Positions 46,775 through 57,925 of a stretch of 64,000 nt of DNA are shown here, one piece after another. How positions within the stretch are numbered: the first letter of the stretch is position 1; every line of letters starts with the position of its first letter. Both the position numbers and the translations under genes were made by a program. The notes below the pieces were generated by a model. The model did not search any database. It was not told the origin of the DNA and saw nothing but the letters and a program-made list of their open reading frames with translations. The stretch is from assembly GCA_963995505.1 (NCBI GenBank), contig OZ023180.1:14460689-14524688 (forward strand), given 5' to 3'. This DNA is from Hypericum androsaemum (taxonomy: Eukaryota; Streptophyta; Magnoliopsida; Malpighiales; Hypericaceae).

Positions 46775-46783
46775 TTTATATAA
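46775..46783 (-). promoter_or_regulatory. TATA box of prenyltransferase gene B
   Basis: The plus strand reads tttatataagg (minus ccttatataaa) about 80 bp before the ATG at 46702, equivalent to the box upstream of gene A. Confidence 0.65.
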
Positions 46784-48040
46784 GGCTAGCAAGAATATAT
46801 ATTTTTTGCAATGGAGTACATGTCGAGCAAGAAACCGTGTTCCTACCAGCAAATTGTCAAAGTTTTCATGTGATCGCCATGTGCCGATAATGACGGGTTC
46901 CGCTATTTAAATATTTAGTTTTCATGGGGACTCGCCATCACAATAGTAGTTCTTTTATTATATGATGATAATAATAATCAAGTTGGCATCATTTAAATCT
47001 TGAAATGTTGAATTTTGTTCTCCAATAATTAACTTCATCCGAATGGAAATGACATTAGTCAATGTTGTTATCGCATGGGTTATTAAAATTAACATTGCCA
47101 CCAAATCAAAAAACTAGCATTGCCAAGCTTTTTTAATATAAATTATAGTATCGTACTATCATTGCCAACCTTGAAGTAGCTATTGCATGAGCTATTAAAA
47201 TTATCATTTCCATGCTTTTTATAAGTATAGTATCATTTTTATCAAGGTTGGCAATTATATTATACATATAAAAAAGCCTTGGCAATGATTATTTTAATAA
47301 CCCTTGCGATAGCTGTTATATAGCTTTTATAACCTAATTAAGTTGTATATATAATTATGAATAAATTTTACTTGTCAAAAAAAATGTAGCTGTTATAACT
47401 CTCTTGTAATGGCTTAGGCTGTTCCAAATCGGTTTAGCAGTTAAATTTGTTTTAATAAGTAATAGGTGTGAGGTGTAAAATTGTTTTCAGCGGTGCTATT
47501 GTGAGTTATCTTTTACCTACCATAAATTTCTGGGTTTTATTACGGTAGAACTTTAATAAATCTCCCGACTGTAACTTTGTTACGAGAGAGTTTAACACCA
47601 AGGATTGTAAAAGTGTAAATATTTGTACGGTGAAATAAATCTAATTACCAAAAAATAACCGGTGCGAATAGCTGCAATGAGTAATCTAATTTCCGAATGA
47701 GATTCATTTAAATCGATATATAATATTTATGCAGCTAATTATTGGAGAACTAACTCAATAGTTGAATGATATTAAAGGGGTATAAGATGAATTGACGTGT
47801 ATGGGAGTGATTTTTTTTAAAAGATAAATTTTTACACCATGCTAAATTTGAACTCTAAACCTTGTTGAATAAATATATTCCTTATTTTGTTAGGTTAAAT
47901 TTTATTTTGCCAAGTACAGAAGTGATTGTCTTGGTTCAATATGGATATTGATTATGGTAAACTTTTTTGGACCAGATTATGTAATTTTCTCCTCCGTTCT
48001 CTTTGCGGAGTCCTTCTTCGAGCAAATTATCTAATTTTCC
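46784..48040. repeat. 5' flank of gene B, shared with gene A
   Basis: Homologous to 33539 onward upstream of gene A, with extra sequence inserted at about 47100-47700. No gene seen. Confidence 0.7.
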
Positions 48041-50387
48041 AGATCGCAAACATCTTCTTGTTCTTAATAATTATTTTGGAAGGGAAATTCCAGTTTTCAC
48101 CTTCTCATCAGTTGTCCCCAAGAAAAGTTGTTTTGGTAAATGAGTTTTTATTAATAATAATATTTACATCCTAAATAGAATCAAATTTTTTTGGCGAGAT
48201 TATGACCACCAACTCTAATAAATAGTTTAATAGTTTACTAGAATAGTTTAATAGTTTACTAGAATAGTTTAATAGAGTGCTATCTTGAAAATCTGTTCTA
48301 ACATCCAGATCTGAAACGAATCGCAAAATCGAAGTCAACTTACAATAAAAATGACCATTACAAGTTGGCCAGTTGGTCAGATAGATCCTTTAATATCAAC
48401 GTACATAGTCTTTCAATAAATACTACATGATTTAAAATGCACCACTTGATTAATTGAGACTCAACGGAGATGTAGGATTCTATTTTTGATAGGTATAATT
48501 ATGGTGTAAAAATTAACTTTTAAAAAAATTAATTGAGACTTTCAATTTATCACATATTTGAAAAAAAAGCTCTCAAGATTAATATTAGACAGGGTACCAA
48601 AATTTATCCCATATGAAACTAGGGTGAGTATTCGACCCGAACATGCCTAGAACCGATAACGTTTAATGAGAAATTGTAAACCGTGTCCAACCGAAGTTAA
48701 AGAAGACTCTCTACTGTCAAAATATAAACGGAAAATTAGAAAATTTAATTATAAAACTTAATCTCCCTGCTTTCAAAATGTTAGTTGACCTCAAATACCA
48801 ATCACAAATATAGCTTTAAAGATTACGTATACAAATAAATTAATTTTCATGACTTTGTACGAACCATATTTTATGTTTTTATTTGGTTCTTTTTTACTAC
48901 TAGGTCGAGAATTAAACCATAATTGAGAATCAAAAACCACTAAATTTGACATCCGGGCCAAATCAATCATTTTAAAAAATATTCAATTTTTTATTTTTAA
49001 GTCATCAAGAATTTGACAAGAAAAATCGCAATCCTTGAAAGCGCAAAATTACATTTACCTTTTTTATTAAGGAAAGTGAATTATAGGTCATGTATTGAAA
49101 TAGAAGGTTATAGGACATAGATACGAAAGGAAATACGAAAAAAAACTAATATAACATCTAGAGATGGAAACAAAGACAAAGGTTCTACACTGTTGAAAAG
49201 TAACAGTAATAGTAATAATAGTTTCTATGGTCGTATAATCAACTATAAGAGTCGAGATTAATTTCTAATAGGGAGTAAAATACGAGACCTTCAAACTGCT
49301 GACAAAGATGTAAACTGAGATAAGTTGAACCACGCACAAAGTGCGGCTCAATAAAAACCTTCTTGACGGAATCAACCGTGGTTGGACGAATCCTTCCCAA
49401 GCAGAACAAACACATCAACAAGATTAAAATACAGCCAAGCAAACAACATAAACCAAACCAAAAGATGCATGCATGAACTAGACAAATAGAACACTCCGGT
49501 TATAGCAAACCAAAGTTGAACTACGAATAGGCACATCTTTCCTTTAGTTGGAGCTTTTCCACCCTTCTAGCACCGCCGTCCGTATCCTCTCCCCCTGACC
49601 ACATTCAAAGCACTCTCTTCCAAAGCTTAAACATCTTCTTTGTCTTAATAATTATTTTGGAAGGGAAATTCCAGTTTCCACCTTCTCATCAGTTGTCCCC
49701 AAGAATAGTTGTTTTGGTAAATGAGTTTTTATTAAGAATAATATTTACATCTTAAATAGAGTAAAAAAATTTCTTGCGAGATTATAACCGCAGACTCTAA
49801 TAAATAGTTTAATAGAGTGCTATCTTGAAAATCTGTTCTAACATCCAGATCTGAAACGAATCGCAAAATCGAAGTCAACTTACAATAAAAATGGTCATTA
49901 CAAGTTGGCCAATTGGTCAAATAGATCCTTTAATGTCTACGTACACAGTCTCTCAATAAATACTACATGATTTAAAATACACCACTTGATTAATTCAAAC
50001 TCGACGAAATCTTAGGATTCAATTCCTGATAGGTGTAATTAAGATGTAAAAATTTATTTTTTAAAGAAAAATAAATCGAGAGTGCTATCTTGAAAATCTG
50101 TTCTAACATCCAGATCTGAAACGAATCGCAAAATCGAAGTCAACTTACAATAAAAATGGTCATTACAAGTTGGCCAATTGGTCAGATAGATCCTTTAATG
50201 TCTACGTACAGTCTCTCAATAAATACTACATGATTTAAAATACACCACTTGATTAATTGAAACTTGACAGAATTCTAGGATTCAATTCCTGATAGGTGTA
50301 ATTAGGATGTAAAAATTTATTTTTTAAAGAAAAATTTAATTGATACTTTCAATTTATCACATATTTGAAAAAAACTCTCAAGATTAA
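48040..50387. repeat. Local duplications upstream of gene B
   Basis: The block 48046-49627 is followed by a second copy starting at about 49628 (both begin aaacatcttctt...aattattttggaaggg). Inside the second copy about 265 bp (49815-50078) are repeated again at 50079 (gagtgctatcttgaaaatct). The second copy continues beyond the gypsy element (57655-57925) and beyond the next LTR element (60667 onward). No gene. A triplet tagtttactagaatagttta occurs at 48230-48275. Confidence 0.85.
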
Positions 50388-51895
50388 TGATGTACGCAAA
50401 ATTTTTCACAATTAAACGCACAAGCAAATAGTATAGTGGTAGGTAAGGTTCTTAGAACTGAGGGTTGAGCACAAAATCAATGCAAATACTTATGTGAAGC
50501 AGGAAAATTAGAAGATTGTAAAGTAAATAAAACTAGATCGAAAACGCAAATAAAAGACGAGTTGTAAATCAATGGAGATAAACGAGCACGATACCCTTAC
50601 AGACTACCCATCTATGTCGAGAATATGATTTTTATGAAGTTCTAACTAGTACCCGGAGTGTTCTAATGCATCTCCCTAACGCTTCCGCTCATTAGGATGA
50701 CAAAACTAAGCTAGAGTAGTTCATGATTACTAATTAATGCTTCAGCTCATTAATTAGACCAAGAACTAAACTAAACTCAATTATGAAGTTAACTCCTAGC
50801 GGATTATCCCTTAGTATCAAGATTCCTCATTAATACCTTAAGACATGTCAATTGACTTTTCTGTTGATTCTAATGTCTTCCGGTCCATTATTATTAACTA
50901 AATATCATAATCTAAGTGATTAAGTTAGATTAAGTATTAAGATCATCAATTGATAACTACTACGAAAGATAATCAAACCATAGCTAACATAGACGAGTAA
51001 TCACATAATTAGGGTATCGCACTCACAAGAGAACTACTCGCTAATCATGTTAACAAAGCACAATAGATTAACGAAGAGCATGATAACAATTAACATAAAG
51101 GTAGAGATAGAGAAAGCTTAGTCGTGATGATCAAGCCTTGCTAATCCCTTCCTCGTAGCTAACTGAAATTGTGGCTTTATTAAACTCCAAAGGCTGTCTC
51201 AATATGCCGTCGTCCAAAAAAACGTCTCCCCGAAGCCTAAGAACTAAGACCTATATATAAGCAAAAGTCTAACTAGAAATTAGAAAAACCTAGAGGAGGT
51301 TAAGCTAAATTGGAAGTCTTGCTGACCAAGTAATAATAAAAATAATATAACTTAAGTCTTAAAGCCAAAACAGGAGGCTAAAAGTCGAATATAACTAAAA
51401 TAAATCGAGTCTCCATCTAAAAGAGAAATCCGTGCAAAAAACCCATCGTCGAGGCCTGGCGCCCGCCAATGGAGTTGGCGCCCGCCAACTGAACCTTCTG
51501 TAACAGACTTGGCGCCCGTCAAGTCACTGATCAGCTTTATTGTATCTTCGTATTTTACAGTTTTGACCCTCTTCCACTTCGAATTTGGCTTTGACTAAAA
51601 AATAAGAAATGTAGATCTCCCTTCAAGATTTCCAACCGTATGTCATTCGTTATAATCCGATGGTCGAGTAGAAAGTTATGGCTCTTGCAATATAGTCTCT
51701 CGAAATCGCCTGTTCAATGGCCTTCATTGAGCTCCATCTCCTATCACAAAATATGACAATAGGTAGAAATCCATTCCTGAACATAAATATACTAAAACGA
51801 TCATAAGAATTGACATGACATAATAAATATAACTCAAAACATGACTAAACATACACGAAACATATGATAAAATATGAGCGTTTACACACTCATCA
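50388..51895 (-). repeat. 3' LTR of the gypsy element
   Basis: 1508 bp. Contains three TTGGCGCCCGCCAA-like palindromes at about 51456-51522. Confidence 0.92.
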
Positions 51896-53738
51896 CACCC
51901 CCACACTTATTTCCTTGCTTGTCCTCAAGTAAGGCGCATCAGACACACCCCATAATTTCATAATCTTATTAAAAGACCACCCCACGACAGAGTAGTATAC
52001 TTACCTGAGCACAAGGAGTAAGAATGTGTAGACACCGCATCCTTAATAGTTTAACCCAATTTTCGCACTTAGTAGATTACACTAGAAGGTTGACCACTCA
52101 GAGGTTCCAAAATTTAAGCTCACATATATGAGTAGTCAACTACCTATCACTCGCGTACACGTCTGGGATCTCAAAGTTTCATACGTCTCACTCAGTGGTG
52201 CCTCGATAAATGTAGGGCTCATGATCAAGGGGACTTTTCATTGGGTTGTAATGGGGTTAGGGTCAGGTGAGGATAAAATATGGGAGAAGTAGCTAAACCA
52301 CTTGGCCGAGGAGCTCACAAAAATGTTCTAGCTCTCGTCTACTCTAAATACCTCACACTATATCTAATATGCACTCATCCCAAGATTACACCTAAATTCT
52401 ATCGACCACATAGCTCGAGCCGTGCCATTTATTCACTTTCCAACCACTTTCCCAGCTTTCCACACTCCCATCATTAAACGTTTGTTCCATTTCCAACTTT
52501 CACATTCCCTTTTCATCACTTTTTCACTTTTTTTCTCCTTTCTTTTTTTCCTTTTTTTTTCTTTTCACTTTTCACAACCTTCATCAATCACATCCATTCA
52601 TCACATTACACATCAAATGCAACTGGTCTCGGCTTCTTTGTTGGCCTCATTTCTACCCATTTTTCCCATTGTTTATTCCCAAACTATTTTACCAAATGAA
52701 CCCTTACAATTATACCCCAAAGATAAAAATCTAATGCGTCCTCGGACCAAAGTGATCAAAGGTGGGTAAGATTGTGGATATAGGGCTTGCATATTAGCTT
52801 ACATATAATATTTCAAAGAAAAAGGCTTAAGCTCAACGTGTTTAAACAAGGGATATACAGGGTTTTCAGCTCTAAGGCTCTAGGCTCAAAATCAAAGATG
52901 GCCCCCGTCCTCTCATTTACACCCACACCACCAAAATGGTACCAAGTGATGGCATGAAACCCAATTATCGGAGAAATGTAGGCACCTCATGCTATGCGAA
53001 AATGGTTGTCTCCTCCTTCGGCTCTAAAATCTCACAAGGTCACTCATCAATGCCGCTAGTATAATCTACCAAGTGCAACCACTAACCTAAACAACCAAGG
53101 GTGTTGTTCCTACACGTTCCTACTCATCGTACTCAAGCTTAATGCCTAACAAGGTATGGGTTTTAACTTCTAACAAAAGTTCAAAAATTTAAGGGGGAGG
53201 TTCATCATTTGTTTTTGACACCACTTCATTCACATACACAAACAAACACACTCCTAAAGGTAGTAGATCTAGACTCGATCACATACGCCAAACCGAAATG
53301 AAAATGCATGTTGACCCCCCCCCCCCCCCCCCCCCCCCAACACACACACACACACTTAGTGAAGACATTGTCCTCAATGTAATAGACACAAGCAAACAGC
53401 ACAGCATAGAAACAAAGACCACAAGGACATAACAGACACTACGATAATAGACAATAAGAAAGGGAATGGATGGGTACTGCCCGTCAAGCATCGGTGGGAG
53501 GCGGTGGGAAAAGTTGGTGGGGTTTTGCTCCAACTGCCTTTTTGTGCAACAAAGTTTGTGTATGGACTGGCAAATTCTGCTGCTGCTCGATTTTTCTCTT
53601 TTTGAAACCTCCTGCAAAGGCCAGTAAAATACTAAATGAACATAACAATACTGAAACAAACACAAAATAAAATGAAAAATTAAATACTAAACATTCTAAT
53701 TTAGAGTCGTTAGCTTGACTGTGTTACTCCCTTTGGCA
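51896..53738 (-). other. Non-coding interior of the gypsy element
   Basis: Lies between the end of protease and the 3' LTR, where pol would be expected. I see no RT or integrase motif in any frame. It is low in coding signal and includes a CT-rich stretch (52500-52620) and the poly-C tract. Confidence 0.75.
53315..53357. repeat. Poly-C(24) plus (AC)n tract
   Basis: Twenty-four consecutive C at 53315-53338, then AC repeats to about 53357. The exact length may be affected by sequencing error at the homopolymer. Confidence 0.85.
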
Positions 53739-56007
53739 CTATGGTGGACGAAAGCGCTTATCGGTTACTTGGAACTCTATTTCATCTGGGCCTATGCGAA
53801 GAAGTAGTTTGCCATTGTGAACATCTACCATTGCATGACAAGTGTTGAGGAATGGACGTCCTAGAATTAATGGACAACTTGCATCTACAACGTAGTCCAG
53901 CGCTACAAAGTCTACGGGTATAAGAGACTTGTCGACTTTGATATGCACATCTTCCACAATTCCATGTGGTTTCTTCTTAGTGTGATCTGCAAGCTCTATC
54001 ATCATAGATGTAGGTTTGATATCTCTTAAATTGAGTTTCCTAAAAATAGCCAAAGGCATAAGATTAATATTGGCACCCAAATCACATAAACAATGTGGAA
54101 ACTGAACACCATTAATAGTGCAAGGAATCGTAAAACTCCCTGGATCTTTTAGTTTTGGCGGTATGTTATTTTCTACCAAAGGGGTCGTCTTGCCATCATT
54201 CTGCCTCTTCTTCCTTGCGATGATTTCCTTTAGAAACTCTGCATATTATGGCCTTTTATCTAACATCTCCAAGAAAGAGACATGGCTTTGAATTTCTTCC
54301 ATTGTCACTATGAATTCATGGGCCTTCTCGTGGATCACTGCTGTTTTCTTGACTTGTTGAGGTGATGGTGAAGGAACATAAGAATCCTTTTTTGCACTGA
54401 TATAGGCTGGTTGCTCCTTCTTCTCAGTAACTACCTCCTCCTCAATGGCTGGCTTGATCGATTTGGCATGCTCTTTTGGAGAGGACTTGTTCTCAGGTGG
54501 TGGCTTTCTCCATAGTCTTTGAGGAAATGGAGGTAGAGGGACATAAGGTGGTGGAGGAATATATGGTTCATCATCCTCGTCCACACTCCTCACTGTGATG
54601 GCCATCACCTGTCCTCGTGGGTTCGACTCGATAATGCTGGGTAGAGCACCTATTTCCCTTTGAGTATTTGCTGTAGCCAAATTTCCGAGTTCGATCTCCA
54701 TCTTCTTTAGTTGTGTGGCTTGCCCCTTTAGGTATGTCTCAAACTCTTATTGACGTGCTTCACAACGATCCAACCGCTGCACAGTTATACTTTGTTGTTG
54801 GATGGACTGCTGGACTACCCCCACCAATTGATCGATCTTGTCACCCATTGCTTTAACTTGATCTCCCAGATATGGCTTCCTGGGTTCTTGCTGTCCACCA
54901 GTGTTGTTCGGTTGCTGGCCAAATCGAGAGAAGTTTGGCTGAGGGTTAGTTTGCTTAGAGTAGCCCAGACCTGGTGGCGTTCGATCAGCAATAGCCTGAG
55001 CCTCCACCAACATTGGACAGTCAGTTGTGGGATGTGCCCCTTTGCAAAGCTGACAAGTATCTTGCACCATAGCTGCCTGTTCCTTGTCCTTGGTCAACTT
55101 GTCAAGTCTTTTGGTAAGTGCTTCTATTTGAGCTTCGAGCTTCATGTTGGCATTTACTTCGAGTACTCCTCGGGCTGCTTCCTTACGTGGTTGCCTAGCA
55201 TGTTCTTTTGGCCACATACCATTGACTTCAGCCATTTCTTCCATTAAGCGAGCAGCCTCATCAGCAGTCTTCCTCAAGAACACCCCTTGAGAGGAGGCAT
55301 CAATATGATCACGGGATGGGCCATCTAACCCGTTGTAGAAGATTTTCATGAGGTTGTCTTGAGTTATACCATGTTGAGGGAAGGAACTTTGGAGATCGGT
55401 GAATCGCTCCTAAGCCTCATAGATACTTTTCCCATCAACTTGTATGAAAGTATTTATGTCCCGTAATAGCTTGGCTGACTTAGCCATCGAGAAGAACTTT
55501 CGAAGAAAAGCATAGGCCAAATCATTCCAACTCTGAATCGTCTCTCCTTTCAGCTTATTATACCAAGTGCGAGCTCGGTCCTTCAGAGAAAAGTGGAAGA
55601 GACGCAGCTTCAAAACATCATCATTGACCCCTTGGAACTTCATGATGTTGCAGAGTCCTCAAATCAGGAGAGATGGTCTTGAGGATCTTCACTTGGCAAG
55701 CCACCGAATTAGACCGAGTTTTGCAATAGTCTTACAACTGCTGCTGGAATCTAAAAAGTGTTGGGCCTACAGGTGGTTGTCGTAAACTATTAGGGTTCTC
55801 ATTCCATGTAGGAACAGATGATTCCAGTAGCGTCCTTCTGTGTGGCGCGTCTCCTACAGCTTGGAGTGCTCCATCTTCCTGATTGTGTGTCATCGATCTC
55901 GCTCGGTCCCTCTTTTCACGCCTAATCACCCTTTTGAGTACTCCGATGTCAACCTCAAGCACAGTGTCTGTGTCAAGGTCTAGTCTTTCACTCCGGGTTC
56001 TTGGCAT
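53739..56007 (-). pseudogene. Gypsy gag-protease polyprotein, inactivated
   Basis: Starts MPRTRSERLDLD (56007). Retrotransposon gag domain (LKLRLFHFSLKDRARTWYN, 55643 side), zinc knuckle CQLCKGAHPTTDC, Pro/Lys-rich linker, then an aspartic-protease-like domain (CDLGANINLMP ... LILGRPFL). The DLGA form is usual in the Athila/Tat branch, which is my lineage guess. It is broken by a frameshift or deletion between 55732 and 55643 and by three stops at 55410 (YEA*ERF, Trp expected), 54747 (RQ*EFET) and 54246 (KRP*YAEF). Everything after 55643 is otherwise one frame. Confidence 0.92.
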
Positions 56008-56120
56008 GCACTAGAGAATCCTAAAAACAGATCACACGAACTCAGCAAGTTTGCTACATAAAGCCAATTGCTTTTGATTCTATGTCCTAAAATCTCAATT
56101 TCGTGTCGACGGCGCCAATT

Positions 56121-57654
56121 TGATGTACGCAAAATTTTTTACAATTAAACTCACAAGCAAATAGTATAGTGGTAGGTAAGGTTCTTAGAACTGAGGGTTG
56201 AGCACAAAATCAATGCAAATACTTATGTGAAGCAGGAAAATTAGAAGATTGTAAAGATTGTAAAGTAAATAAAACTAGATCAGAAACGCAAATAAAAGAC
56301 GAGTTGTAAATCACTGGAGATAAACGAGCACGATACCCTTACGGACTACCCATCTATGTCGAGACTATGGTTTTTATGAAGTTCTAACTAGTACCCGGAG
56401 TATTCTAATGCATCTCCCTAATGCTTCCGCTCATTAGGATGACAAAACTAAGCTAGAGTAGTTCATGATTACTAATCAATGCTTCCGCTTATTAATTAGA
56501 CCAAGAACTAAACTAAACTCAATTATGAAGTTAACTCCTAGCGGGTTATCCCTTAGTATCAAAATTCCTCATTAATACCTTAAGACATGTCAATTAACTT
56601 TTCTGTTGATTCTAATGCCCTCCGGTCCATTATTATCAACTAAATATCATAATCTAAGTGATCAAGTTAGATTAAGCATTAAGATCATCAATTGACAACT
56701 ACTACGAAAGATAATCAAACCATAGCTAACATAGACGAGTAATCACATAATTAGGGTATCACACTCACAAGAGAACTACTCGCTAATCATGTTAACAAAG
56801 TACAATAGATTAACGAAGAGCATGATAATAATTAACATAAAGGTAGAGATAGAGAAACTTAGTCGTGATGATCAAGCCTTGCTAATCCCTTCCTCGTAGC
56901 TAATTGAAATCGTGGCTTTATTAAACTCCAAAGGCTGTCTCAATATGCCGTCGTCCAAAAAAATATCTCCCCGAAGCCTAAGAACTAAGACCTATATATA
57001 AGCAAAAGTCTAACTAGAAATTAGGAAAACTCAGAGGAGGTTAAGCTAAATTGGAAGTCTTGCTAACCAAGTAATAATAAAAATAATATAACTTAAGTCC
57101 TAAAGCCAAAACAGGAGGCTAAAAGTCGAATATAACTAAAATAAATCGAGTCCCCGTCTAAAAGAGAAATTCGTGCAAAAAACCCATCGTCGAGGCCTGG
57201 CGCCCGCCAATGGAGTTGGCGCCCACCAACTGAACCTTCTGTAACAAACTTGGCGCCAGCCAAGTATTTGGCGCTCGCCAAGTCGCTGATCAGCTTCGTC
57301 GTATCTTCATATTTTGCAGTTTTGACCCTCTTCCACTTCGAATTTGGCTTCGACTATAAAAGATGAAATGTAGATCTCTCTTCAAGCTTTCCAACTGTAT
57401 CTCATTCGTTATAATCCGATGGTCGAGTAGAAAGTTATGGCTCTTGCAATATAGTCCCTCGAAATTGCCTGTTCAATGGCCTTCATTGAGTTCCATCTCC
57501 TATCACAAAATATGACAATAGGTAGAAATCCATTCCCGAATATAAATATACTAAAACGATCATAAGAATTGACATGACATAATAAATATAACTCAAAATA
57601 TGACTAAACATACACGAAACATATGACAAAATATGAGCGTTTACACACTCATCA
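56121..57654 (-). repeat. 5' LTR of the gypsy element
   Basis: 1534 bp, closely similar to the other LTR. It differs by scattered substitutions and by one extra palindrome unit (ttggcgccagccaag / tttggcgctcgccaag) near 57250-57283. Confidence 0.92.
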
Positions 57655-57925
57655 ATTAATATTGGACTGGGTACCAAAATGTAACCCATATGAAAGTAGG
57701 GTGAGTATTCGACCCGAACATGGCTAGAACCGGGAACCACACGAGAGGAGAAATTGTAAACCGTGTCCAATCAAAGTTAAAGAAGACTCTCTACTGTCAA
57801 AAATATAAACGGAAAATTATAAAACTTAATCTCCCTGCTCTCAAAACGTTAGTTGACCTCAGATACCAATCACTAATATAGCTTTAAAGATTACGTATAC
57901 AAATAAATTAATTTTCATAAGTTTG

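Larger units (their letters stand above)
50388..57654 (-). mobile_element. Non-autonomous Ty3/gypsy element (gag-protease only)
   Basis: Complete element with LTRs at 50388-51895 and 56121-57654, TGATG...CATCA ends, and a 5-bp target duplication attaa (50383-50387, 57655-57659). On the minus strand the primer-binding site TGGCGCCGTCGACACGA lies 3 bases inside the 5' LTR (56121 side) and resembles a tRNA-Asp type site; a purine tract (agtgtgggggtg) precedes the 3' LTR. Only gag and protease are present; reverse transcriptase, RNase H and integrase are absent, so it needed enzymes from another element. The parallel duplicated locus at 48578-48582 has a single attaa: an empty site. Confidence 0.95.

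Noticed and set aside
53279..53665. Frame with a glycine run across the poly-C tract
   Set aside because: The Gly run is just the homopolymer; the stretch is in the non-coding interior of the gypsy element.
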